Source: Trichosporon coremiiforme
Taxonomy: Eukaryota > Basidiomycota > Tremellomycetes > Trichosporonales > Trichosporonaceae
Assembly (NCBI GenBank): GCA_039545355.1
Contig: BCJJ01000017.1
Coordinates: forward strand, 682,001-746,000
Length of the DNA stretch: 64,000 bases
Reading direction: 5' to 3'
The translations under genes were made by a program, and so were the position numbers. This document shows, one piece after another, positions 9,220-21,053 of this stretch. The notes below the pieces were generated by a model that was not told the origin of the DNA, searched no databases, and saw nothing but the letters and a program-made list of their open reading frames with translations. Each line of letters begins with the position of its first letter. Position 1 is the stretch's first letter.

Positions 9220-11483
9220 TTACACACGGTACCGGGCCGTAGGCTCGGGGAGGGGCACGCTTCCCAGACCGCCACCGGCATCACGCGACGCGACGAGGTT
9301 CTGCACCGTCTTCTGGAGTTCGACCCACTCGTTCTCGCGCGGCTGGACGACCTTCTCGCTGACGTCGTACACGTACAGCTTGCCGTCGCTGCCTCCGAGT
9401 CCAACCTTGCGGCTCGAGGGCGACTTGTCCCACGCAATCTTGTTCAGCGCCTGCGACGACACCTGCGTCGACACGCTCGGCACCTCGACGTCCTGGTTCA
9501 GGTTCCACAGGTCGAACTTGCCGCTGCCGTCGACGGAGCCGAAGAGAGCGGGGTGCTGCGGGTGCCACTTGACGTCGAAGACGTAGTCGTCGGCTGACTC
9601 GAAGGAGTGGACTGGTCGCTCACCGCCGTGCGCCGGCTTGCCGCCCTTTGCGCGCCATAGCTTCACCGTCCAATCGACGCTCGAGGTAATGAAGAGGTCG
9701 GAGAAGTCGATCGAGCCGGATGAGGGATGGAAGTCGATGCCCGTCACCGGACCGGCATGCCCGCGGTACACATCGTCGGGGTTCAGGCCGGCCTTCGCAC
9801 TCGCGCGGTCGTACCGGTTCGCCTGGTAGACCGAACCCTCCTCCGTGCCGACCCAGAACGTCGCGGTCTCGTTCTCCTCGAAATCCATGCACGTGATCGA
9901 CACCTCGTCCGTCTTGTTCGTCGGCGACGGCACTGTCAGCAGCAGCGCCTCTTGCGGCTGCGACAGCATGTCCGCCTGCCACGAGCACACGAGACCGTCC
10001 GTCGACGTCGTAATCAGAGAGTTGGCGTTCTGCGTACCGACCACCTTCATAGCGTAGATCGGATACGTGTGGCCGGAGGCGGACAGAGGCGTCTTCAGCA
10101 CGGGCAGGTGCTTGGCTCGCGTGTCCCAGAGCAGAACCTGGCCGGAGTAGCTACCTCCGAAAATGAGTGTGGGGTGGAAGGGGGAGAAGGTCACGGAAAG
10201 AATGTCAGACTGAAGGTTAGCGTTCTCGCCAGGCGAGCAACCTACAGGAGAGTGGAAGACGAATTCTGGTCGCTCTAGAAGGTGCAGGTTCCAGACGGCG
10301 ACAATGCCATCGGGGTCGTTCGGGGCAGACGGGTTGCGGTTGTACGATGCAACGGCGAGTTCTGGGAACTGCTGGGTTAGAAAGGCATATAACCGGGCCA
10401 CCCACCTTTGGTGACCAGTCGAGATCAGTGACGGATCGACCGTTCGTCCATCGATCGTCAGAGAAGGCGCAGAACAGCTTGACCTTCTGTCCCTCGCTCT
10501 CGTTGCTGTTGTCAGCTACAAAACCGAGAGCGCAACTCACAATCCACCGTCGACACCAATAGTGTAGTCCTTGATGTAATCGTATCCATCACTGAGAGCT
10601 CTCTGCACGATCCTTGAGCTTCCCTCGAGGAAGCTGGTGAAGTCAGGCGTGGCGAAGATGGCTTGTCGCTGCTCATCCGGCAGCTGCTGCAGCTGAAGGC
10701 TATCCGTCTTCTCCTTGAGCTCCTTCAGTTCCTTCTCCAGCTGCTTGCGCTCATCGTCGAGCTCGGCAATGATGCGCGCCCTCAGCTCGTCCTCCGTCTC
10801 GCGGTTCGGGACGTTCCGCCTGTTGTCAAACTCCTCCTCGTCGTCCGACGTCTCCGTTCCCGTCGAGACCATGTTCGTCTGAACCGACTTGGAGTACGTC
10901 TCCGGCTTCGCCGCCTTGGACGGCATGTCCCACATCTCCGTGTAGGTGTCGACATACTCGACCTGCACGGCGACTGATGCTGTTGGCGGAGTGCTCTCCC
11001 TCGGCAATCAGCTTACATACCGGCTGTGAAGCTTACTCAGGCCCAATGGTCATGGAGATTGGTCGCGACCCGAGGCCGCCCTCAGAGGGGCGCGCCCCAC
11101 TTCGTGACGGTGTGCTGGGCACAGACGCCGGCGGCGTGCCAGCAGTGCTCTGGAGGGCGGATAAGGAAGCGCGAGATGCGCCGGGGGTGTACGGCGACCC
11201 CGGTCTGTTAGACGCGAGGAGCTGGTCGACGAGATCGTTAACCTCTGCTTTGCGGGTCGTCAATCCGAGCGCTGGTGACTGCGGGCTGTCAGCAAATGCG
11301 CTCCTTCCCTGGCACCGGCTAGGGAGGGAAGGTGTCGCCTGATATACCAGCGGCGACAACACTTACGTCGGACGGTCCCGCCTCAGCTTGCGCAAGCAGC
11401 TTCTGACGCTCGGCGCGCGCACGTCGCAGCTCGGCCAGACGGGCCTTCTTCTCCTCGATCTCTTGCTTGCGCCGTTCGCCCAT
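9220..11483 (-). CDS. Cytoplasmic dynein intermediate chain (WD40)
   Basis: Six exons on the minus strand: 11367-11483, 11037-11278, 10541-10993, 10406-10505, 10246-10371 and 9220-10209, all in phase, giving about 675 residues. The N-terminus MGERRKQEIEEKKARLAELR is the coiled coil that binds p150/dynactin. The linker contains a Glu/Lys coiled coil near residue 200. The C-terminal half is a WD40 propeller: HPTLIFGGSYSGQVLLWDTR, FITSSVDWTVKLWRAK and GSVDGSGKFDLWNLNQD. It holds dynein heavy chain and light chains. Three splice choices need care: the acceptor at 11278, the acceptor before 10993, and a 36-nt in-frame intron at 10210-10245. Removing that intron gives HSPSDILSVTFSPFHP, which fits the family better than the read-through. 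Confidence 0.9.
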
Positions 11484-12282
11484 GGCCGGTGGTCGTTGTT
11501 GTCGTGACACGATGCTGGACACCGATCGCGTCCAACAGGTGGACGCGTGCGGGAGGCACGTGGCAGAGGTGGAGGTTTCAGTGCATTAGGAAAGTTTCTA
11601 ACCGCAGTGTCTAATGCATCGGGCTAATGGCTGTCGTCAGGTTGTGAAAACAGATCGCCACAGTGGAAGGTTCGCGGGTGACTGCGAACCGATCTGTGCC
11701 TGTGATGTGGTGCAGACACACTCCGCAGTTGCAGCGTCAGTAGTGATGCAGTGGCTTGGACTGCAGGGGCGCTCAGATAGTCGGCTTACAGCGGCGAACA
11801 GAGTCAGAGAGAGCAGAGAGAAGCCCGCATCGATGTGGGTTCGTGGTCGGCGATGCAAAGCCGACCAGCCTCGGGCTCTCGGGCTGAGTAAGGTCAACTA
11901 GCCGAGGTCTACGTTCATCCGCGGGGTCTGCTTTGAAAGGGCGAAACACCCTCAGTTGTGTTCCGCTACGGTGAGAAACACGAGACCGGGAAAGAGCATG
12001 GTCATGTATGTATTTCGAAGGAGGGCAGTCACCAGGCTGCGGCGACGGCGTCCGGCGTTGCAGGTTGCGGGCAAGGCAGAGGATAGTGTACGGTGAGAGG
12101 TAGGCTGAGGGTGACAACATTCTCTGGCGCTGATAGGTGAGTCAGTGACGCAATTTCGGAAATCCGCCCGCATCCCCGAACACCCCAGCCAACAACCCTT
12201 ATATACCTCCAGCTTCCCACCTCCTCTCACCTTCTTCTCAACAGCTTGTGCTATCTGTCCACCACCAAAACAGCTATCCACA
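11484..12282. other. Divergent promoter region of dynein chain and SOD2
   Basis: 799 bases between divergent starts. The SOD2 side holds a TATATA element at 12200-12205 and a CT-rich leader. No other gene is supported. Confidence 0.6.
12200..12205 (+). promoter_or_regulatory. TATA-like element of SOD2
   Basis: TATATA lies 78 bases upstream of the SOD2 ATG, followed by a pyrimidine-rich leader. Position and sequence fit a core promoter; there is no experimental support. Confidence 0.45.
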
Positions 12283-13343
12283 ATGGTTCTCGCCCGTGCT
12301 CTCCCCCGTGTCGCCGTCCAGCAGACCCGCGCCTTCGCCGCGGTCCGTGCCAAGCACACTCTTCCCCCTCTTCCCTACGCCTACGATGTGAGTCACCGCG
12401 ATCCGGCTCCCTTATTTGCAGAAACTGACTACCGCTCTTCATCGCTGCCCGCTTGAACCCTCACTACTCACGCCGCTTCTCCGTGATCTCTGATCGTGTC
12501 TGAAACTGTTACTCGATGTTGTTGGATGCTTGAACATCCAGGCGCTCGAGCCCTCGATCTCGAAGCAGATCATGACTCTCCACCACGACAAGCACCACCA
12601 GGCCTACGTTACCGGCCTGAACGCCGCCGAGGAGAACCTCCAGAAGGCTCAGGCCCAGGACGACGTCCCCGCCCAGATCAACCTCCAGCCCGCCCTCAAG
12701 TTCAACGGCGGTGGCCACATGTAAGCTAGTTTGGTGTCGAGCGCAGCTGACAAGTAGTAACCACTCGGTCAGTACTCGGTTCTTGGTCGCGCCGTGCTGT
12801 GCGAAGATGTGGAGAGCCGCATGCTCGTCGCGGACTTCAGATATTGCGTGACAGCTTCGGCGCAGCCTTTGAGCCTTAGATCCGCGGAATGACTAACCTC
12901 GCAGCTCTTCTGGAAGAACCTTGCCCCCACTGGCTCCAAGGAGACCTCCCCTCCCACCTCTGGCGCCTTCGCCGACCAGATCAAGAAGGACTTCGGCTCC
13001 GTCGACGAGCTCATCTCGCAGATGAACGCCAAGACTGCCGGCATCCAGGGATCCGGCTGGGGCTGGCTCGGCTACGACCCCAAGGCCCAGCGTCTCCAGA
13101 TCATCACCACCGCCAACCAGGACCCTCTCCTGACCCACGCCCCCATCATCGGCATTGACATCTGGGAGCACGCGTGAGTCCCCCCCTTCCGGCTTCCCTC
13201 TCAGCCATGATGTTCTCGAAGTAAGCTAACATGCCAGCTTCTACCTCGACTACCAGAACGTCAAGGCCGACTACCTCAAGAACATTTGGAAGGTCATCAA
13301 CTGGGCCGAGGCTCAGAGCCGCTTCGACGCCGCCTCGGCCTAA
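12283..13343 (+). CDS. SOD2: Mitochondrial manganese superoxide dismutase
   Basis: Five exons: 12283-12387, 12542-12720, 12758-12767 (10 nt), 12905-13173 and 13238-13343, giving 222 residues. The first 24 or so residues ([20 protein letters not shown]) are a basic mitochondrial presequence before [12 protein letters not shown]. Metal ligands are visible: His in [12 protein letters not shown], His in GGGHINHSLFW, and Asp and His in [21 protein letters not shown] has the Gln typical of the Mn rather than the Fe enzyme. The enzyme dismutates superoxide in the matrix. The third exon is needed: without it the frame breaks and the NHS residues, including the second metal ligand, are lost. The flanking introns are 154, 37, 137 and 64 nt. 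Confidence 0.95.
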
Positions 13344-14240
13344 GCCGTGGCTCATCTGTAGTCCAGCTGAAGAAGTAAATGCAACAGTTGCGAAGTATCG
13401 GGACGAGCGGCGAGCAACGAGCGAAGTGAGTGCGAATGCGAGTCGACCTGCGACGAGGGCAATCGGCAGCAAACGGCAGAGAAAGGATCGAAGCGGACGG
13501 AGGATCGGCGAGGCGGACCGGACACCGTTGAGCGACAGAGCTTACCGCAGCGGATTATCATACTGATGAGCTATGAGCTGATAGTCGACGGCAGTATCGG
13601 CACGTCCGCAGTCGGCGAGATCGCCAGAAGCATACTGACGATCGCTGACCATCAGACGAACAGGATGTGCAGAATACGCACCTGATCAGTTGACGCGTGC
13701 TGACCGGACTCGCCAAACGATGGACGCAGGGCACACAATGACGTCGCGTTGTGCCCGCGCACACAACCCGGCCCCTCGCGCGTTCCACGGATCCGCGGAG
13801 TCTGCTCCTCTGCGGTTGCGGGTCGGGGAGCAAAGTGACGCGCCAACGCTCAAAGGAGGGCACATGGGGCGGGGTTTGTGTGTTCGGAGCGAGGGGCGCG
13901 ACCGCTGCGGCTCTACTCTAGACTGAGCAGCGCACAGTAGGGTGACGGACCAACAGAGAGAGGGGCGACGGGGCAAAGGGCGCAGCGAGGGATGAGCTCA
14001 TGCAACGCCCAGCGGAACACGGATAAGAACGGCTCGATGCTCTCATCCCTTCCTCTCTTCGTTCAACTACCACTCTTACACACTCCCCCACGTCTTCAGC
14101 GACTTCGGCACTGTCTCTCAACACCGTCTCTCGGAGACACTGACGACAACTACCACCACGCCGCGCAAGACCACCCAGAAGCGACTCCGGAGAAGCCTAG
14201 CCCCTGCCCCTCCCTCGCCTGGGCCCTTCCCCGGCCTTGT
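13344..14240. other. Intergenic, SOD2 3' end to next promoter
   Basis: Nearly 900 bases. Several ORFs are present on both strands but none has a recognisable protein or consistent splice structure. The last 250 bases are CT-rich leader. An upstream ATG at 13992 is in frame with the next gene. Confidence 0.5.
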
Positions 14241-14921
14241 ATGGATACACTCGTCCTCCTGCAGCGGAAACTCAACATGCCCTCGAACGTGACCTGGAGT
14301 GCGGCTCATGACGTGAGTTCTCTCTTCTCCTGTCTCCCCTTTTCTCCACCATCTCAACCCTCCATCTCCCATTCCCTCCGGCCACTCCGCCTCTCCTCGC
14401 GCAACATGCATACCCGAGACATCAGCTATCCAGGGACAGTATCAGCTAACCCACAGACGGCCCTCCTGACCTCCCTCGTGTCCCTGATCCTCTCAAACCG
14501 GCGCGAAGTCTACCGCGCCCCGGGCCTCTCCGACGTGGCGAACAACGGCGGGTCGCGCATTAACCAGCGCCTCTTGCTCATGTTGCGCAAGATGTGCACT
14601 GATTTCGGCGAACGGGGGCTCGTCGACGAGCTCGTGCGCGCGCAGCAGGCGCAGAAACCTGGTGGTGCGAGGAAGCGCAAGTCTGACAAGTCTGACGGCG
14701 ATGAGGAGGGGGAGGAGCGCAAGGTCAAGATGGAAAGAGTCGAGAAGGTTGAGAAGAACAAGGTGAAGGGCGACAAGGACAAGGGAGAGAAAGATGGGAA
14801 GGGAGGGAAAGGTGAAATTGCTGGCCTGAGCGAGGTCGAGATGAGTGCCAAGAGCAAGGACGAGTTGAGGAACGAGATCCTCCACGGGAATCCCGACGTC
14901 AAGCCCAGCTTCCAGTACTAA
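14241..14921 (+). CDS. Unrecognised small protein with Lys-rich tail
   Basis: Two exons, 14241-14312 and 14457-14921, give 178 residues. The N-terminal 100 residues look folded and helical (TLVLLQRKLNMPSNVTW, LLTSLVSLILSNRREVYR, RINQRLLLMLRKMCTDFG); the rest is a K/E/D-rich tail ending GNPDVKPSFQY. I do not recognise the family. The intron (144 nt) has a gtgagt donor and a gctaac branch site, but it is a multiple of three and stop-free, so a retained form would add 48 residues. An in-frame upstream ATG at 13992 would add 83 residues; I prefer 14241 because the sequence before it does not look conserved or ordered. Confidence 0.6.
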   Translation: MDTLVLLQRKLNMPSNVTWSAAHDVSSLFSCLPFSPPSQPSISHSLRPLRLSSRNMHTRDISYPGTVSANPQTALLTSLVSLILSNRREVYRAPGLSDVANNGGSRINQRLLLMLRKMCTDFGERGLVDELVRAQQAQKPGGARKRKSDKSDGDEEGEERKVKMERVEKVEKNKVKGDKDKGEKDGKGGKGEIAGLSEVEMSAKSKDELRNEILHGNPDVKPSFQY

Positions 14922-14962
14922 GTACAACATGTTCATATGTAAATGCTCTATGCTCTACAACT

Positions 14963-17900
14963 CTACTCTACGTACTCGTTTTCAGAAGCGACCGAGGCCG
15001 CACGCGACGCTGTCTTCGAGCTCGCGCGCGACGAAGCAGCCTTGCTCCCGCCACGACCGCGACCACGGCCACGCTTCGCCGGTGCACGCTTGCGCTTCTT
15101 CGTCTGCACCTCCTCGAGCTCCTCCAGCGCTTCGCCGTCGTCGGCGTCCTTAACAGCTGCCACGGAGCCGGACGCCTTGCGCTTCCCAGCAGCTGGCGCA
15201 GGCTCGACCGCCTTCATTATCTCGCCCCAGTCCTCTGGCTCCTGGCCACGCGCCTTGGCCTCGGCCTCACGGAACTCCTTAATCACACTCAGCAGGCGCT
15301 TGCTGACGTTGACCTGCCGGCGGCGCGGGGCGTAGTGTCCCACGCCCGCTGTTGCGTCGAAGAACGGCAGAAGCGTCTTCTGCTTGGCCAGCCCGCCCTT
15401 GCCGCGCTGCGCTATGCGCTGCACAATAGGTGTCAGCTCGTCGTCGACCTTGGAGATCGACCAGGAGAGCTCCTCGTGCAGAAACCTGGGGTTAACTACA
15501 TCCCCAATACAAGCTAGCTGGGACGTACGTTCGCAAAGCCTGGAGTCGGGGGAAACCCCAGTGGAAGGGCTCGTCGCTCTCGTCCGTTGTAGGATACAGG
15601 TACGCCTCGCGCACCTGCGGGTTCGGCCATTCGGTAAGTAGAAATATGGATCCGGAGAACCGCTTCTTCTGCAACGAGTTAGAATGACGCACGATGAAAA
15701 CCTCACAAAGTTGCGCTTCCACTTTGTGTCAGCTTCTACGTCCAAGTCCTGCCCGCGCTGCACGCGCGTCCACCACTCCTTGAATTTGAACAGGCCGTCA
15801 GGGCCCGGGAAGTTTGCGAGCAGCTCAAGAGCGAGCACGGGACCGATGCCAGGTAGGCCGATCGTGTAGTCCGAGCCAAGGAGGTACGACAGCGAGATGA
15901 GCCTTTCTCGCGTGAGGGACAGCTCGCGCTCGACATCCGTCGCGAGGATGCATTCGGCAAACTTGTTGTCGTTGAAGATGTTCTTGAAGCACTGCGTGCC
16001 GCCGAAGAGGAATACGTCTGAGTCGTCGGTGATGATACCATCGACGAGCCCGAGCTCGGCGAGCTTGGCACACTGCGCTTCTGCCTCCATCGGGGCCGTG
16101 ATGTAAGGGATACCGAAGTGGCGCAGAAGCGTCTGAATCTGCCCAACCATCGCCTGCGTGATCTCATCCGAGTCGCGCATGGCGGCCTTCGTTTGCGTGT
16201 TCAGCACCCGGATCTCCTCGTCGATCTCGGTGCGGACATCAGTGAGGTCGCGTCCCTTGATCTGGGCGAGGAAGCGGGCGTAGTCATCTTCCTCGTCCAC
16301 CATGTCGACGGGAGCCATCTCACCATTGTCACCAGCTTCTGAGGGTGCTTGGCTATGGTGACTCTCGATAGACTGCATCGACGTGTCGCCCTCGCCTTCG
16401 TCGCCAGCGACTCCGAGCTTGCGGCGAACCGGGGATGGCGAACGAGACCATTCGATGGCCTCCTCGTCCTCTGACTCGTCGTGCAATGTCTCCACCAAGG
16501 GTGGTTCAGGCTCGCCAGCAGTTTCAGCGGCAGCGGCGAAGTCGAACTCTGGGGAGCTCTCCCGAGGAGGGGATGGGGAAGGCGCGCCTCTGTCGTTGGC
16601 TGGGATTGGCGACTCCGCTTCCTCCCGAGCGGGAGATGGAGAGGGCGCTCGCCTGTTTGGTATAGCTTGAGAATACTCTGGAGACAGATCCCTAACCGGA
16701 GATGGCGTACGTCCACGAACAGGAGGCGCAACTTCATCCGCGACTGGCGAAGCCACGGTAACGGGGGCGGGTGTTGGCCCCTTGCTAGGTTCGACTGATA
16801 CCTCTTCAAAGTCGTCTTCGCTATCTGATACTTCTTGGGGCGACTGAGGGGCTGGAGGTGGCTTTGATGCGGCAACAAGCTGGGCTGCCGATACCCTGGC
16901 GGGCCGCGGAGGAGGCGGCTGGGCGCGAGGTGGTTCAGGTCGTGATGCGGAGACGAGTGACGCCGCAGTCCTCTTCGGCGCCGGCGCAGGTGCAGATACC
17001 TGGGGACGGGCAGCGGAGACGAGCTGAGCGGCAGACTTCGACGGTTCGGTGGTCGTCGCTTCAGCGGCTCGAGCGACATTGTTGATGAGGTCGCTGGGCT
17101 TGGGGCTTGACGACGCGGCGTTCAGAGCAGCGTAGCCCTGAATGCTCTCCTGAACAAGATTACTGAGCTTGTTCGTGTCATTGAGCGGGGCAATCTTCGG
17201 AGCCTGCATAGGACCGCCAACTGTCACTTCGATCTCCGAATCATCACCACTATCAACAGCAATCGGCTCCGGGGTCGGACCTGAGCTCGGGGTGACATCG
17301 ACTTCCTCAAACTCGTCACTGTCGCTTCCGCTGATCTCGGCGACCTCAGCAGGCGGCGTCTTAGCCTTCTGTATTCTGCTCAGCGCCAGAGCTCTGGCGA
17401 GAGCGGGATCGGGGATCTCTTCATCAGATCCCAGCTCCTCCTGTTGCAATGCCAGCGCCAGTGCCTCATCGTTGGCGGTGACATCAACCTTAGGCTCAGG
17501 AGCGTCCTCCGCCTCAAACTCGATGTCCTCCGCCACATCAAACAGCGGGGCAGCGCCAGGATCACGAGCCTTGCCGAACGATGCCACCTTCTCCTCTTTC
17601 TTTGGTGCAGGCGCGTAACGGCGCGCGATCGCTTCCAGCATTTCCTGCCTCCTGTGCCGACGGAGGTCGTCGTTCGGAGGAGGGCGATACCTGAAGGTCA
17701 GAGCGAAACAGCATCCCGAACCTACTCTTGGACCTCCTCAATATCGCTGTCAGAGTCGTCGTCGCTGTCCTCTCTCTTGATAGGCTGCTTTCGTCCGGGC
17801 CGCTCTGGTGTATCTGGCTCCAGAACGATAGGCTTCTCCTTTGTGCCTTCCCTAATCCCGAGCGCCCAACCACCGCCCTGATCCTCGTTCTTCTTAACCA

Positions 17901-19085
17901 GAACATACTCCCGATTGCGTTCCGCCGCGATCTTGACTGGGATGGTCAAGTGGGCCTTGCTCACCATGTCAGTCACAGTAAGCAGTTGCTGCGTGAGAGC
18001 GTTGCGCTGCGACAGGTGCTTGATCTGAGCCTTGGAAAAGTCGAGGGCGGTAGGGGCGGCGCGAAGCATCTCCGTGAGACGTTTGTGACTTTGCTGCCTG
18101 GACTTGACACGCAGATCACCAATGATCTCGTACTGCACCTCCGTAGGCAGGGCACGAAATTCTTCGGACTCGACATCGAAGTCCTCCGGCCGCATTTCGT
18201 CGATGAACTGCTTCAGCTCTTCCTCGGTCGCGAGACGGGCGTCTGGTCGTTCTTCTGTCGACGTCGTCGGCATGTCCGCCTCGGGGAGATAGTATCGATC
18301 ATAGTTTTTGAAGCGCTTCCTACGTTGCTCAGGTGTCTCCTCAGCCGGGTTCACAGGCCCAGCTTTCGTGGACGACGCAGCAGCATTCTCAGCTCGGGCT
18401 GGAGGCAGTGGTCGTCCCTCCAGCTGATCAAGATACACCGCGTTTTCTGGAATCGTTTCTCCTCCCCTTGCTTCGTACTGATCGGCAGCGACCCGAGCGG
18501 CTCGAGCTGCCTCGGCTCTGACAGTCAGTCAACGATGCGACACAATCAACGCACTCTTGGGCAACCCTCACAGCTTCGCGACGCATCTGCGCAGCGAGAA
18601 GCTTCTCTGCCATCTTCGCATGATTGACAGCTGCTCCTACTTTCCTACGCTTGCGCTCGGCCTGGATCGTCAGCTACCAGTGCAAGCAGCCCGTCAGCTG
18701 GACTCACGATTGTACTTCGCTTCAGAGCCGGCGCACCGCCGTCGAACACGAACACGGGCTTGATGCCATGGAACAGAAGCTTGTTTATTCGCCGTAGAAA
18801 GCCTGGCATTAGCTAAGCTCAGGCGCGTCAGCTCACCTAGCACATGCGCGTTGACTAGCACGCGGCCTTCCTTGTCGCGCATTGTTGATTGGAACTGCCA
18901 TCAGCTAATCAAACACGGCAAAATGCTTCCATAAGCCTTGAGGAAGAACACAGCCTCAAGTCTTTGCTACTCACCTGGTACAGCCAAATGGAGCTATCGA
19001 TCGCGAGACGCTTCCCCTCCAAGCTCTCGATCTGGACCGGTCGCCCGACCGGGTTCAGCAGCGACCACAGTCCCTTGACACCCAT
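14963..19085 (-). CDS. RAD2: DNA repair endonuclease Rad2/XPG
   Basis: Eight exons on the minus strand: 18975-19085, 18837-18894, 18708-18802, 18555-18661, 17726-18517, 15707-17690, 15529-15668 and 14963-15485, all in phase, about 1269 residues. The enzyme makes the 3' incision in nucleotide excision repair. N-domain: [28 protein letters not shown] and [13 protein letters not shown] with catalytic Asp. I-domain near residues 880-1010: [29 protein letters not shown] and [15 protein letters not shown], giving the Glu/Asp metal cluster and the helix-hairpin motif. The long acidic spacer between them holds two UIM-like stretches ([24 protein letters not shown]). Near residue 1130, QKTLLPFF fits a PCNA-binding PIP box. 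The C-terminus is basic. Its TFIIH partner SSL1 is encoded 8 kb away. Confidence 0.95.
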
Positions 19086-20192
19086 GATGGCGGGGTTTGA
19101 GAGTCGCGGTCGTCAATCTCAGCGAAACCAGACAGTCTATGTCCAGTTCTTGACCTGAAGTCGTTGAGAGCAGCGTGGAGTTGGACAGTGGAGACAATCG
19201 CGACAATTTCAGACCTTCCTCCACTCTGCGGCGAAGCATCGATGACCGCATCGATCCAGTCAACCGGGTGCACACGTGATGTTGCCACTGACATTTTGGC
19301 TCCGTTGTGTGGTTGGTCAACTTTTGCTGGGTGCGACTACACGGCAGCTCTGCGCATACGGCTAGCTCTGGCTGGGAAGCCCCTGACGTAGCACCCTAAT
19401 CGAAGGGCTAATGTGGATTAGGCAGCCCTCATTGGGGGCTCGGTGTTAGTGTGCTTGAGTGTAATTGGCAGGCAGGGTTGGGATTAGAACTGGAAACACT
19501 GGACAGATGCAGGGTCAGGAGCAGGGCGTCAGGGTCCGGCAGGCGATCCGCTGATCTAGACTTGAGAGTTCCGCTCGCTTGCCTCCAAGCTCTGGCCACC
19601 GCGAGCAGCCGGACACCCGCCCGAAGAGACGCTCCTGCAGCCATGCTCCAGGCAGAGTACCTGGCTGTCACCTGCAGACTCTGCAGAGCTCTAGACCTCG
19701 AGGCTCAGGAAAATCCAGAGCCGTACCTTGCTCTCATGGTCCACACCGCTCATGGCTCCTGCTCCAGCCCCGACCGGAATGACAACTGATGACACCTCTC
19801 GGCCTGATTTCTTCCTCATTCTTTTCCTGCAACTCGACTGACGACACAATTCACCTTCCCTCACCCTCTTATCTTTCCTGTCATCTCATCTTAATCGGAT
19901 CCACCCACCCACAACCCTTCGCCCGTGCTGCCTCCCTCTGACCGCCGTTCCCTCCTTCCTTCTCGCCTACGACCAACACACACACGGCTCGTCGATCGCT
20001 CAGGCCCCTGTCCTTTTCGTCGCCTGTTCCGCCCCCCGCGGCCGCACCCCCCGCCCCCGGCATCCTTTGCGCGCGTATCGCAGGCTAGACCAATTCACGT
20101 CCTGCCGGCTTGTCGCCTGTCGGCCCCCTCCGTCGTCGCCCCGACTCTCCGCGCAGATCACCGCTACACCGTCCTCCGATCGTCACTCCACC
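19086..20192. other. Divergent promoter region of RAD2 and lipocalin-like gene
   Basis: 1.1 kb. The last 350 bases before the + gene are strongly C/T-rich on the + strand, as in a basidiomycete leader. No additional gene or RNA is supported. Confidence 0.55.
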
Positions 20193-21053
20193 ATGTCGCT
20201 CTCCTCATCCCAGGTGACGCTACATAGGCCAGGCACGCTCGAGGACTTCAACTTTACACTGCTCTTCGGGACGTGGTTCGTCATGTGGACCACGTTCCCC
20301 ATGTGGCGGGTGAGCCTACTTGCTCCTCTTCCTGAACAATGACGACTGACAATGGCAGGATAAGAAGTCCGTCACGATCACCTACGAGCCGCTAGGACAC
20401 AACATGTTCAGCTCGGACGTCGCGCACTCGAAGGGCGGCCCGCCGACGCATATTCGCGGCGTCGAGAAGCTGACGGACAAGTCGGGCGCGCGCTTCGAGT
20501 GGCACGGCAAGATGTTCCTCCGTCTCGTGCACTCCAAGTGGGAGGTGCTGGGTATGGGCGAGGAGGACGGGCTCGAGTGGTGTGTCATCTGTGAGTGGAC
20601 TCGAGTAAACTTTGGGCGCGCTAGGTAGTGCTACCTGAGTGACGCCCCCCGCAGCCTTACGCCTCTGCATTCATGTTCTAAAATGTTCGCAACGTTCTAG
20701 CAGTTTGCGTCCGAGACACCTTCGAGCTAGACCGTTCGAGTGGGCGGATAGCGGATCAGATCAGCGGAGCGTCTGGCCATCTGGGCCGTGCACTACGGCA
20801 ACTACGGTGCCTACGGCCACGGCACCGGCTCACAACCTGGGCACGAAAGTGAGACAAGACACCTTTGCTGACACTTGCAGCCTTCCAGAAGTCGATCTTT
20901 ACGCCGGCAGGTTGTGACCTGCTCGCCCGCCCGAAGGACGGCGCGAACCCCAGCGAGGAGACGCGCACAAAGGTCCTCAACATCATCACGGCCAAGCTTG
21001 AGAACATCCCCGGATTCGCCAAGCTGGCCGAGTCCGGCTTCCTCGTGCAATAA
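20193..21053 (+). CDS. Lipocalin-like domain protein
   Basis: Three exons, 20193-20309, 20359-20590 and 20881-21053, give 173 residues. The protein starts MSLSSSQVTLHRPGTLEDFN, then LLFGTWFVMWTTFPMWRDKK, the GTW opening of a lipocalin-type barrel. Further strands are SVTITYEPLG, ARFEWHGKMFLRLVHSKWEVLG and SFQKSIFTPAGCDLLAR. This order of motifs recurs in uncharacterised fungal lipocalin-like proteins; ligand and role are unknown. The second intron is 290 nt, long for this window. I saw no further exon in it, because the VISFQKSIFTPAG join is already complete. No signal peptide is evident. Confidence 0.7.
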
